In this document: piece after piece, positions 7,190-14,744 of the stretch
Position numbering within the stretch: the stretch's first letter is position 1
How the letters are laid out: every line of letters begins with the position of its first letter
Source of the DNA: Bog-950 sp964620645
Lineage (GTDB): Bacteria > Bacteroidota > Bacteroidia > Chitinophagales > LD1
NCBI GenBank assembly: GCA_964620645.1
Contig: CAZUHU010000085.1
Span: 1 to 15,132, forward strand
Direction: 5' to 3'
DNA length: 15,132 nucleotides
Notes under the pieces: generated by a model
The model's database searches: none
What the model was told of the DNA's origin: nothing
The model's input: only the letters and a program-made list of their open reading frames with translations
Position numbers and translations under genes: made by a program

Positions 7190-8176
7190 TTACGCTAATG
7201 GAACTTGATATTTTTCTTTCGGATTCATTAAGGCCTGGCGCACCCAACGGCCGGCTTCTTCAGCATAACGGCGCACGGCCAGCCTTTCTTTATTGCATGG
7301 GCCATCGCCATTAATTACACGCTTAAATTCTTCCCAATCCGGATCGCTGAATTCCCATATACCATCTGCATTTTTACGCAGGTTAGGGTCAGGGAAGGTA
7401 AGCCCCAACTCAAGAATTTTAGGAACGTATTGGTCTAAAAACTGGTTGCGCATGTCATCGTTCGAAGCCAGCTTTACCTTCCACTTCATCAGCTTTTCGC
7501 TGTGTTGCGATGCTTTATCAGGCGGGCCGAAAAAGTGTAACAGCGGGCGATACCAGCGGTTAATAGCATCCTGCAGAATGGCACGTTGCTTATCGGTGCC
7601 AGTAGCTAAATACACCACGTTATCGTGCCCCTGTTTCAGGTGGAAACTTTCCTCGTAGCAAATCCTTTCCAGCGCACGGCAATAAGGGCCGTAGCTGCCT
7701 TTGCTGTTTATTACCTGGTTAACAATGGCAGCGCCATCCACCAAAAAGCCTATAACAGCAATATCGGCCCAGGTTTTGGCCGGGTAGTTAAATATGTTGG
7801 AGTATTTGCTTTTGCCGTTCAGCAGGTCGTCAAGCATCTGCTCCCTTGTTTTACCAAGGGTTTCCGCTGCCGAGTATAACAATTGGCCGTGGCCAACCTC
7901 GTCCTGCACTTTGGCAATAAGCGCCAGTTTTCTTCTAAAGTTGGGGGCGCGGGTTATCCAGGTGCCTTCGGGCAGGGCGCCAACAATCTCGCTATGCGCA
8001 TGTTGCTCAATCATGCGGATAAGCTGCTTGCGGTATTCCTGCGGCATCCAATCGCCGGGTTCAATTTTTTCACCGCGTGTTATGCGGTCTTCAAACTCAG
8101 CCAGCTTCTGCGGGTCTTCCACAGTGGCATTCATTCGCTTGGCTTCTTCTTCTGTTACAAAGGTGTTACCGTACAT
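7190..8176 (-). CDS. paaA: PaaA, catalytic diiron subunit of phenylacetyl-CoA 1,2-epoxidase
   Basis: A 328-residue PaaA, close to the usual family length. It uses O2 and reducing equivalents to convert phenylacetyl-CoA to its 1,2-epoxide, the committed step of aerobic phenylacetate degradation. Diiron-type motifs are intact: Glu63 (HSEIVG), Glu93-x2-His96 (QDEVGH), Asp147 (LVDGAA) and Glu176-x2-His179 (EESFH). The fold is ferritin-like. It starts 3 bp after the TetR-family gene, and paaB, paaC and paaD follow at once. The electron-transfer reductase PaaE, which the enzyme needs, is not in this window. Confidence 0.97.
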   Translation of the reverse strand: MYGNTFVTEEEAKRMNATVEDPQKLAEFEDRITRGEKIEPGDWMPQEYRKQLIRMIEQHAHSEIVGALPEGTWITRAPNFRRKLALIAKVQDEVGHGQLLYSAAETLGKTREQMLDDLLNGKSKYSNIFNYPAKTWADIAVIGFLVDGAAIVNQVINSKGSYGPYCRALERICYEESFHLKQGHDNVVYLATGTDKQRAILQDAINRWYRPLLHFFGPPDKASQHSEKLMKWKVKLASNDDMRNQFLDQYVPKILELGLTFPDPNLRKNADGIWEFSDPDWEEFKRVINGDGPCNKERLAVRRYAEEAGRWVRQALMNPKEKYQVPLA

Positions 8177-8179
8177 GGC

Positions 8180-8758
8180 TTATGCTTTTAATCCTTTTAA
8201 TAAGAGGTTTGAGATTTCTTCGGCTATTTCTTCTTCGGTTAAACGTTCGGTGCTGTTGTACAAATCGTAAGTAGCGTTAAGGGCAGAAAATATGGTAAAC
8301 ACAGCCAGTTTGGCGTTTACCTTTTTAAAGTCGCCACGCTTAATGCCTTTTTCAATTACATCTCTAAAACGCATTTCGTATTCGTACCGCAGCTTTTTAA
8401 ACTTAGCCAGGTGGGGCTCCTCTAAAAACACCCACTCATTAAAAAACACTTCAGAGGCATCAATGTTGTTTGCGATAACGCCAATATGGGCACGGATGGC
8501 AAGTTTCAGTTTTTTGCCGCCCTTTTCCTCCTCCATAACGGCAGCGTCAAAGGCTTTGAAAAACTGTTCAGCTATATCAAAACAAATTTCGCGTAGCAGG
8601 GCATCCTTACTCTTGTAATGGTTGTAAATGCTTGGCGCCTCAATACCTACCTCGCGGGCCAGCTCGCGCATGCCAATTGCAGCATATCCTCTTTCCTGAA
8701 AGAGTTTCTCGGCGGTTTGCCTTATGGTTTGTTTTGTGCTTAGTGTGGCGGTAGCCAT
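8180..8758 (-). CDS. TetR/AcrR-family regulator, probable repressor of the paa operon
   Basis: A 192-residue TetR-type regulator. Residues about 9-55 form the DNA-binding helix-turn-helix: TAEKLFQERGYAAIGMREL followed by AREVGIEAPSIYNHYKSKD, with the recognition helix around APSIYNHY (41-48). The remainder is an all-helical ligand-binding domain without strong diagnostic residues. It is the first gene of the operon, 3 bp ahead of paaA. By analogy with PaaR of Thermus and other TetR-type paa regulators, the effector would be phenylacetyl-CoA and the gene autoregulated (inference, not proof). Imperfect palindromes overlap its own promoter. A fatty-acyl-CoA-responsive role is the main alternative. 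Confidence 0.93.
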   Translation of the reverse strand: MATATLSTKQTIRQTAEKLFQERGYAAIGMRELAREVGIEAPSIYNHYKSKDALLREICFDIAEQFFKAFDAAVMEEEKGGKKLKLAIRAHIGVIANNIDASEVFFNEWVFLEEPHLAKFKKLRYEYEMRFRDVIEKGIKRGDFKKVNAKLAVFTIFSALNATYDLYNSTERLTEEEIAEEISNLLLKGLKA

Positions 8759-8760
8759 AT

Positions 8761-8772
8761 AAACTTACGTTT
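8761..8772. promoter_or_regulatory. Candidate operator palindrome at the tetR transcription start
   Basis: AAACTTACGTTT is an inverted repeat with five of six base pairs matching, placed between the promoter -7 box and the tetR start codon. ACTTACG from it recurs at 8788-8794. Its position suits autorepression; the regulator's true site is unknown. Confidence 0.35.
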
Positions 8773-8777
8773 GTTAG

Positions 8778-8808
8778 CAAAGGTATTACTTACGCATCAT
8801 ACAAACAA
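8778..8808 (-). promoter_or_regulatory. Bacteroidota-type promoter of tetR-paaABCD
   Basis: On the - strand a TACCTTTG box (8778-8785) matches the Bacteroidota -7 consensus TAnnTTTG exactly, and a TTG at 8806-8808 lies 20 bp upstream, the usual -33 spacing. Transcription would begin near 8770-8772, giving a leader of only about 12-14 nt before the tetR ATG at 8758. Confidence 0.65.
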
Positions 8809-8818
8809 GTGTTAGTTT
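8803..8818. promoter_or_regulatory. Candidate operator palindrome over the -33 box
   Basis: AAAC and GTTT arms enclose an 8-bp centre (five of eight pairs match), overlapping the TTG of the tetR promoter. It has the same outer arms as the element at 8761-8772, and TGTTAG occurs beside both. It could be a second TetR half of a paired operator, but A/T-rich chance matches are possible. Confidence 0.3.
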
Positions 8819-8838
8819 ACCTGATTTTCATCAATTAA

Positions 8839-9837
8839 CTACAATTTACCCGCATCTGCGTCCTTTAAAAAGGAGATAAGGCCCGGGAAATAATGCTCCT
8901 GATCGTCCCAAAACGAAAAATGGCTGCCGTTGGGGCAATAGAGATAGCGCCCGTGCTTAACCAGCTTACTCATTTCCTCCATTTCCTTAGGGTTCATTTC
9001 ATCGTATTCGCCCCCTATGGTCAGCACAGGAATTGTTATGTTTTTCAGGTCGTCCCAACGCGTCCAGCCCTTCATTTTGCCGGTAACCACCATTTCGCTG
9101 GCCCCCTGCATATAGCCGTACACATTCATGTTCAAGTGATTCATGCCTCTTTTAAGCGGGTCGGGCCACTCCGGCAGCCGGCAGATAAAGCGATTGTAGA
9201 ACTCACGTTGTACGAGTACCATATAGCCCGGGTCCGAGGTATTGCCGCTTTTTTCAAAGCGGTCAATGGTATCATTCACTTCCGGGCTTAACTGTTTGCG
9301 CAAATCGGCAATGCGTTGTTCGTATTTTGGTATGCTGGCTACCATGTTGGAGATGACAATGCCTTTAAGGTGTTGTTGGTATTTCAGCGCATACTCAATG
9401 GCCAGCATGCCACCCCAGGAATGGCCCAGTATGTAGAAGCTATCCAGGCCTAATCCTTGTCTAACTTCTTCCACTTCTTCAATGCGCTGCGGTATTTGCC
9501 AAAGCAGGGTGTCGTTTGGCTGGTCGGAGTAAAAGGACCCTAACTGATCATATTCGTAAAACTGAATTCCTTCCTGTGGTAAAAAGCTTTCGAAACACTC
9601 AAAGTACTCATGCGTACAACCCGGCCCGCCGTGTAACAGCAGCACCTTAATTTTACCATTGCCGAAGCGCTTGGTCCATACTTTATACTTGCCATGAACG
9701 GTAATCATTTTTACACCACCGGTTTTTACACCTTCTTCCTGTAAATCGTAATAGGTGCTCCCGGTTTGCGGCTCAACAGCCCGGTTGCAACTGCTGATTA
9801 TTAGCAGGACCCCGATGGCAATAAGTACATTTTTCAT
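8839..9837 (-). CDS. Lipoprotein alpha/beta hydrolase, proline iminopeptidase-like (peptidase S33)
   Basis: A 332-residue protein with a lipoprotein signal ending in ISSC (lipid-bearing Cys17), so it is likely anchored in the cell envelope. The alpha/beta-hydrolase parts are clear: oxyanion motif HGGPG (69-73), nucleophile elbow GHSWGG with Ser140, Asp279 in GGEYDEM and His306 in NGSHFSFW. HGGPG with GHSWGG is the signature of S33 proline iminopeptidases and tricorn-interacting aminopeptidases, which remove N-terminal residues, often Pro, from peptides. Specificity cannot be read from sequence. It is a separate transcription unit upstream of the tetR gene on the same strand, 80 bp from it, with the tetR promoter in between. 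Confidence 0.9.
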   Translation of the reverse strand: MKNVLIAIGVLLIISSCNRAVEPQTGSTYYDLQEEGVKTGGVKMITVHGKYKVWTKRFGNGKIKVLLLHGGPGCTHEYFECFESFLPQEGIQFYEYDQLGSFYSDQPNDTLLWQIPQRIEEVEEVRQGLGLDSFYILGHSWGGMLAIEYALKYQQHLKGIVISNMVASIPKYEQRIADLRKQLSPEVNDTIDRFEKSGNTSDPGYMVLVQREFYNRFICRLPEWPDPLKRGMNHLNMNVYGYMQGASEMVVTGKMKGWTRWDDLKNITIPVLTIGGEYDEMNPKEMEEMSKLVKHGRYLYCPNGSHFSFWDDQEHYFPGLISFLKDADAGKL

Positions 9838-9873
9838 AGCTGTTATTTAAAAGGCAAAATACTAAAACCAAAG

Positions 9874-9904
9874 CAAAGGATAACCCCTTCTTCAATTTAA
9901 TCAA
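9874..9904 (-). promoter_or_regulatory. Weak candidate promoter of the lipoprotein peptidase gene
   Basis: On the - strand TATCCTTTG (9874-9882) resembles the Bacteroidota -7 box with one extra base, and a TTG at 9902-9904 lies 19 bp upstream. The predicted leader is about 30 nt. The box is imperfect, so this is tentative. Confidence 0.3.
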
Positions 9905-9966
9905 TTGATAATCAGTTTAATTAAAAATTGTTGTACACCAGCTATTTAGGGTAGCCGTTGCTATAG

Positions 9967-9996
9967 AAGAGGAGAAACAATTTAATGAACTGCTAA
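9967..9996 (+). promoter_or_regulatory. Shine-Dalgarno-like AAGAGGAG preceding a three-codon ORF
   Basis: AAGAGGAG (9967-9974) is a good ribosome-binding sequence, but its correctly spaced ATG (9985) begins a three-codon frame, Met-Asn-Cys-stop, ending 10 bp before the start of the small lipoprotein gene. It is either a minimal leader ORF or a chance ATG downstream of a distant ribosome site. Confidence 0.25.
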
Positions 9997-10006
9997 AAAA
10001 ACTTGT

Positions 10007-10216
10007 ATGAGAAAGTTATGGATTGCTCTTGGAATAGTAGGTGTGTTAACGCTTGCATCCTGTAAAAAGAATTGGACGTGCCAATGTACTGATAACAACA
10101 GTAACGACACTTATCACGACATCCCGAATTCAACTTTAAATGATGCCAATCAAACGTGTAACGCCTTTGAGTATAACATGAACGGCAACTACAACAACTG
10201 CTCTATCATTCAGTAG
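10007..10216 (+). CDS. Small Cys-containing lipoprotein, unknown function
   Basis: A 69-residue protein starting with a classical lipoprotein signal: charged MRK, a hydrophobic stretch, then lipobox LASC with Cys19. The mature part of about 50 residues is Asn-rich and has four more cysteines, at 25, 27, 51 and 65 (CxC, then C, then C), which could make two disulfides in the periplasm or outside the cell. I recognise this as a type of short secreted lipoprotein seen in Bacteroidota but know of no function. It is monocistronic, converging on the hypothetical gene that ends at 10222. The signal peptide and lipobox make a chance ORF unlikely. Confidence 0.75.
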   Translation: MRKLWIALGIVGVLTLASCKKNWTCQCTDNNSNDTYHDIPNSTLNDANQTCNAFEYNMNGNYNNCSIIQ

Positions 10217-10221
10217 CGCAG

Positions 10222-10773
10222 TTATTGAATATGTACGGTCTTCAGCATTTTTTTGGTGAAGTCTACATATATATCCTGTTCGTCGGGATACACAAAAGTT
10301 CTNNNNNNNNNNNNNNNNNNNNNNNNNNNNNNNNNNNNNNNNNNNNNNNNNNNNNNNNNNNNNNNNNNNNNNNNNNNNNNNNNNNNNNNNNNNNNNNNNN
10401 NNGCCTGCTTTTTATCCGCCGGCGATTTTTTTACGGTGCCCAGGTTTATTAAAATAGATTGCACCACCTTTTTGTCAGGTATGGGCATGGTCTCCGCCAA
10501 GGGCTCCTCATCCGTTTTCTGTAATTTGAAATCGGTAAAGGTCAACAGCCCTTTCGTTTTCCAAAGGGGGTTAACCACCATCCACATATTATCGCTTATC
10601 AGCTTATTAGCGTTAGTATCAGGGCCGGCGTCCGGTTGGGCTATCAGCGTTTCCGGTAATTCCTGCAATACTTCTTTGGCGGTTTTCTTTTCCTTTTTAT
10701 CCTTTTCCTGCTGGGCGTACAACAAATGCGTTGTCATAAGCGTTAACAGAACCATAATAAATTGCTTCTTCAT
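10222..10773 (-). CDS. Secreted hypothetical protein interrupted by an assembly gap
   Basis: The N-terminal part (about 123 residues) starts with a signal peptide, MKKQFIMVLLTLMTTHLLYA, followed by a Lys-rich stretch (EKDKKEKKTAKEVLQELPE). It ends at the run of N; the C-terminal 26 residues, ending FTKKMLKTVHIQ, lie on the other side. The two halves are in the same frame across 100 N, but that is meaningful only if the gap is truly 100 bases, which is unlikely for a placeholder. They may still be one gene, since both sides stay open into the gap. I do not recognise a domain. A strong ribosome site (AAAAGGAG, 10782-10789) supports the start. It is divergent from the large transglutaminase gene. 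Confidence 0.6.
   Translation of the reverse strand: MKKQFIMVLLTLMTTHLLYAQQEKDKKEKKTAKEVLQELPETLIAQPDAGPDTNANKLISDNMWMVVNPLWKTKGLLTFTDFKLQKTDEEPLAETMPIPDKKVVQSILINLGTVKKSPADKKQXXXXXXXXXXXXXXXXXXXXXXXXXXXXXXXXXXRTFVYPDEQDIYVDFTKKMLKTVHIQ
10303..10402. other. Assembly gap of exactly 100 N
   Basis: The run of N is exactly 100 long, the usual placeholder for a scaffold join of unknown size. The true distance, and any extra sequence or genes, cannot be seen. All coordinates to the right of it depend on this join. Confidence 0.97.
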
Positions 10774-10781
10774 AATAGATG

Positions 10782-10789
10782 CTCCTTTT
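10782..10789 (-). promoter_or_regulatory. Shine-Dalgarno site of the gap-interrupted gene
   Basis: On the - strand AAAAGGAG ends 8 nt before the ATG at 10773. It fixes that start and is stronger than most ribosome sites in this window. Confidence 0.6.
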
Positions 10790-10838
10790 GGGTTGACACT
10801 ATAACGGTAAAAATGAAAAATATTCGCAGATAAATGGA

Positions 10839-10858
10839 AGCTTGCACCTTTTCAAGCT
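10839..10858. repeat. Inverted repeat AGCTTG-N8-CAAGCT in a divergent intergenic region
   Basis: Perfect 6-bp arms (8 bp with one mismatch) enclose eight bases between the divergent genes starting at 10773 and 10919. It could be a regulator site shared by both or a small hairpin. No Bacteroidota -7 box is convincing beside it, so its role is open. Confidence 0.35.
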
Positions 10859-10918
10859 GCAGTTCTAACCGACTCTTTTTTTCCACTTTTAAGAATATAT
10901 TGCACTATCTAAACTTTA

Positions 10919-13900
10919 ATGAACCCCATGAAACAATTTAAGATTCTCTGTCTTTTCTTACTCTCATCTGTTGCCTGTTTTAATGCATCGGCCAGTAAAG
11001 AAAACCTGGCCCAGGGCTGGGAGGCGTTTAACAAAAATAAACGCGACGACGCCATCAAACTATTTGAACAGGCTGCCAAAGATGCCGATACCAAAGCGGA
11101 CGGCAACCTTGCCCTTTCGCTGGTTTACTGGAGCCTTGATAAAAACGATAAGGCGTTTAAATACTTTACTGAATTCTTTAATTCTTCCGATAATCCTTAT
11201 CCATACGTTTATGCTTTATGGACTACCCCATCAGTATTTGATGGTTACGGCCGTAAGAACGAGGCCGAGCTTAAATTTTTAAATGCCCTGGCTGATGATA
11301 AAAAGGCCAACGGCACTATAAAGGCAATGGTTCATTCCATGTTGGGTAACCACTACGAATCCGTTGGCAATTTTAAAAAGGCGAAAGAGGAGTTTGAGGC
11401 AATAGGAACCTTAGATAACTGGGCTGTGCTGGGCACATTTGATAACACCTCGGGCAGTGGTTTTAATAAAGACTTCGGCGCCCTTGCAAATGCAGGCCCT
11501 GATGCAGTGTTTAAGAACAAAGTGAATGCAGATGTGAAGTGGACAACCCCACCCTATGCCCGTAATGACCACTGGTTTGATTTTGACAACTACTTTGTGA
11601 TAGACTACTCCATAATGTATGCCCAAACCTTTTTGGAGAGCGATGTGGACCAGGAAGTGTTTATGCGTACCGGTAACTCAGGCTCCTTAAAAGTATGGGT
11701 AAATGATAAACTGGTTACCAATGTTTCAGAAGAGCGCAATTGCGATTTGGATATTTATGTAAACAACGTAAAGCTGAACAAAGGCTATAACCGTGTTTTA
11801 GTGCAAATAGGCGAAAGCGAAACTGACCGCGCCAACTTTATGATTCGTATTACGGATAAAGACGGCAACCCTATAAAGGGGTTGCGCAGCACCTCAGCCG
11901 TTCAAACATACAATAAGGCTACGGAGTATACGGTTACTTCCTATGCGCTTTTTGCTGAAGAGTTTTTTGAAAACAAGGCAAAGAACGAACCGGCCAGCCT
12001 GTTGAACCAATTGTTGCTGGCAGAAACTTACATGCGCAACGATAAGGTTTATGAAGCCCGCAAAGCATTAAAGAAAGCCGGTGAGTTGGCACCTGAAAGT
12101 TCTTTCCTTGGTGTAAGGATGATTGAAGCCTATGCCCGCGACAAAAACGTTACCGACCTTACCAAGCAGTACGAGAAAATTAAAAGTAACGACCCCGATT
12201 ACATCTATGCGGTTAAAGGTTTAATGGATGAAGCGGATGAGAAGGAAGACTATGATGAGGAAGAAACCCTGCTTGAAAAATATAAGAAGCTGTATGGTGA
12301 GGACGAATACAGCGACCTGCGCACACTAGCCCTTTTAGCCAAAAGAAATAAATACGAGCAGGTAGTAAGTATGTCGCAGAGCCTGTATGAAAAGTACCCT
12401 GACAACTACGAGTTGATGGCGATTATGTACAGCATTGAGCGCAACACCAGCAAGAACCTCTCAAAAGCCAACCAGATACTGAAGAATTACTTTAAGGGCC
12501 ATTACAGTGATAAAGTGCTTACCGCAATGGCCAGCAACTACTTTGATCTTGGCAATAAAGATGAAGGCTTAAAACTGTACTACCAGCGCGTGGATAATTA
12601 CCCTTACGCTATTTCGTATTATACTGATTTAAGCGATTTGTTTTTTGGTGCGCAGGATTACAGCAGCGCCTTAACATGGGCCAATAAAGCGCTTGACCTT
12701 TCGCCTTATTTAGGCGGATCATGGAACCGCCTTGGTAAAATTTACCAGGCTATGAATAACGAAACGGAAGCAAAAGAAGCTTTCCGCAAGGCTATATATT
12801 ATACACCTACCAACTACGAGGCCCGCAAGCAATTGCGCAAGCTGGAAGGCAAGAAGGACTTGTTCGAGAACTTTGACAAAACCGATGCTTACGATTTGTA
12901 TAAGAAAGCCCCTAAAGCAGAGGACTATCCGGACGATAACAGCATTATACTATTGAACGAAACACAACGTGTTGTTTATCCTGAAGGAGCTACTGAAGAA
13001 AAGAGCGAAATAGTAGTTAAGGTATTTAACCAGGCCGGTATTGATACCTGGAAGGAGTACTACATTGGCTTTAACGGCTACCGCCAGCGATTGATTATTG
13101 ACAAGGCGGAAGTGTTGAAGAAAGATGGCAACAAGGTGCAGGCTGAAAAGGATGATGCGGATATTGTGTTTACTAACCTTGAGGCCGGCGATGCCATCCA
13201 CCTTTCGTACCGTATAGAGAACTATAACCGCGGCAAGCTGGCACAGCATTTTTGGGAGCAGTTTAACTTTAACTTCAGCTATCCTGTACTTATTAGCCGT
13301 TACAGCATTTTAATGCCTGCCACTAAGGAGTTTAAACACCAGGTTTTAAATGCAGATATAAAGGCAAAGACGACAGATGTAGAAGACATGAAGCTTTATG
13401 TGTGGGAGATGAAAGACCAGCCTGCCATTAAGCCTGAACCACAAATGCCGCCTTTAAGCGATATTGGCGCTGTGCTGGACATTAGCACACTGCCTGATTG
13501 GAAGTACGTTAGCAATTGGTACTCGGACCTTTCTTCAACCTTGGCCAAAACTGATTTTGTAATTAAAGAAACCGTTGCCGAGTTGTTTAAGGACAAGAAG
13601 GGGCTAACGGAATTACAGAAGGCAAAGATGATATACGAATACATTGAACAGAATGTATCCTACAGTAATGTGCCGTTTATGCACGGCCCTATCATTCCAC
13701 AAAAAGCATCGCGCACGTTAACCACCAAGTTGGGTGATTGTAAAGATGTATCAACGCTGTTTGTTGCCATGTGTAAAGAAGCTGGACTTAAGGCCAACCT
13801 TATACTGGTAGATACCCGTAACAACGGCGATAAGCACCTTAACCTGCCAAGTATTGATTTTAACCACTGCATTGCGCAGTTGCAAACAGGTGGCAAGAAT

Positions 13901-14686
13901 TACATTATTGAGTTAACCGACCAAAAGCTTTCGTTTGCTGCTTTACCTAAAGAAGACCTGAACACCAATGCCCTGTTTATACCACGCGAAGGAGATAGCG
14001 CTGCTACGCAGTTGATGAAATTGAACTCGCCAAGCAGAGTACGTAATTTGATTGTGCGCGAAACCGACCTTAAGTTTGAAAACAACGACATCATCTTTAC
14101 CCGCAAAACTATTAAGACGGGTGTGCTGGCCTCGGGTGTGCGTAATGATTTTGCTGATGAAGGTAAAGACAAGCAGGAAAAGGAAATGACGCAGGCAGTT
14201 GCGGGAGACTTTACTAACCCGGCCAAGTTGTTGAACCTTAACTTTAAGGATTTGAAGACGCTGTCAGACAGCGTGGAATACAGCTACTCCTTCCAGGTTA
14301 AGAATGAGTTGAATGAAGTGATAGGCATTAAGATATTCCGTATTCCGTGGAGCGAGGGCGTGCGCACCTCCGATTTCCTTTCGCTGGAAACCCGTAAGTA
14401 TCCGCTACTGATGTGGAGGATGCAAAGCGCGGAATCATTTAAGGAAACAATCAATATTGAATTACCTGCGGGCAAGGTATTGGCCGAGCAGCCTAAATCA
14501 GTAAATATCACCAGTGATTTTGCTGATTATACATTGACCTATAATACCAGTGTGGCAGGAAAGGTAAAGGCAACACGCGAGATCAAATTTAAGCGTGACA
14601 TAGTAAACGCTGATGAATATCCGAAGTTCCGCGAGTTTTATAACCAGGTAGCTGCTGCCGATAGTAAGCAAATAGGATTTAAGTAA
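10919..14686 (+). CDS. Large secreted TPR / DUF3857 / transglutaminase-like protein
   Basis: A 1255-residue exported protein. Either Met1 or Met4 (10928) could be the start; both keep a signal peptide ending near FNASAS. Parts in order: TPR-like helices about 25-165; a beta-rich, galactose-binding-like segment about 208-321 (SLKVWVNDKLV); more TPR-like repeats about 345-640 (for example ALTWANKALDLSPYLG); a DUF3857 domain about 680-830; a transglutaminase-like domain about 885-1005; and a beta-rich C-terminal part. The papain-like triad is Cys941 (LGDCKDVS), His983 (FNHCIAQL) and Asp1001 (ELTDQK). Such DUF3857-transglutaminase proteins are common in Bacteroidota, but their substrate is unknown; cross-linking, peptide cleavage or binding are all possible. 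The gene stands alone and ends at a strong terminator. Confidence 0.9.
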   Translation: MNPMKQFKILCLFLLSSVACFNASASKENLAQGWEAFNKNKRDDAIKLFEQAAKDADTKADGNLALSLVYWSLDKNDKAFKYFTEFFNSSDNPYPYVYALWTTPSVFDGYGRKNEAELKFLNALADDKKANGTIKAMVHSMLGNHYESVGNFKKAKEEFEAIGTLDNWAVLGTFDNTSGSGFNKDFGALANAGPDAVFKNKVNADVKWTTPPYARNDHWFDFDNYFVIDYSIMYAQTFLESDVDQEVFMRTGNSGSLKVWVNDKLVTNVSEERNCDLDIYVNNVKLNKGYNRVLVQIGESETDRANFMIRITDKDGNPIKGLRSTSAVQTYNKATEYTVTSYALFAEEFFENKAKNEPASLLNQLLLAETYMRNDKVYEARKALKKAGELAPESSFLGVRMIEAYARDKNVTDLTKQYEKIKSNDPDYIYAVKGLMDEADEKEDYDEEETLLEKYKKLYGEDEYSDLRTLALLAKRNKYEQVVSMSQSLYEKYPDNYELMAIMYSIERNTSKNLSKANQILKNYFKGHYSDKVLTAMASNYFDLGNKDEGLKLYYQRVDNYPYAISYYTDLSDLFFGAQDYSSALTWANKALDLSPYLGGSWNRLGKIYQAMNNETEAKEAFRKAIYYTPTNYEARKQLRKLEGKKDLFENFDKTDAYDLYKKAPKAEDYPDDNSIILLNETQRVVYPEGATEEKSEIVVKVFNQAGIDTWKEYYIGFNGYRQRLIIDKAEVLKKDGNKVQAEKDDADIVFTNLEAGDAIHLSYRIENYNRGKLAQHFWEQFNFNFSYPVLISRYSILMPATKEFKHQVLNADIKAKTTDVEDMKLYVWEMKDQPAIKPEPQMPPLSDIGAVLDISTLPDWKYVSNWYSDLSSTLAKTDFVIKETVAELFKDKKGLTELQKAKMIYEYIEQNVSYSNVPFMHGPIIPQKASRTLTTKLGDCKDVSTLFVAMCKEAGLKANLILVDTRNNGDKHLNLPSIDFNHCIAQLQTGGKNYIIELTDQKLSFAALPKEDLNTNALFIPREGDSAATQLMKLNSPSRVRNLIVRETDLKFENNDIIFTRKTIKTGVLASGVRNDFADEGKDKQEKEMTQAVAGDFTNPAKLLNLNFKDLKTLSDSVEYSYSFQVKNELNEVIGIKIFRIPWSEGVRTSDFLSLETRKYPLLMWRMQSAESFKETINIELPAGKVLAEQPKSVNITSDFADYTLTYNTSVAGKVKATREIKFKRDIVNADEYPKFREFYNQVAAADSKQIGFK

Positions 14687-14700
14687 ATGCAGCTTGACTG

Positions 14701-14744
14701 CTAAATAAAAGAGCCTCCTTAAACAAGGAGGCTCTTTTATTTAG
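14701..14744. terminator. Bidirectional intrinsic terminator, 20-bp perfect stem
   Basis: Arms 14701-14720 and 14725-14744 are perfectly complementary around an AAAC loop. The core GAGCCTCCTT pairs with AAGGAGGCTC and is flanked by A-runs on the left and T-runs on the right, so it gives a hairpin plus U-tract on either strand. It lies 14 bp after the transglutaminase gene stop. Its right arm includes the stop codon (14741-14743) of the converging DUF5916 gene. Confidence 0.93.

Noticed and set aside
7794..8270. 158-residue open frame on the + strand
   Set aside because: It is antisense to paaA and the end of tetR, and Ser-rich as expected of a shadow frame.
10253..10804. + strand open frame running through the assembly gap
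   Set aside because: It exists only because N codons are read as open; the opposite strand has a signal peptide and a ribosome site.
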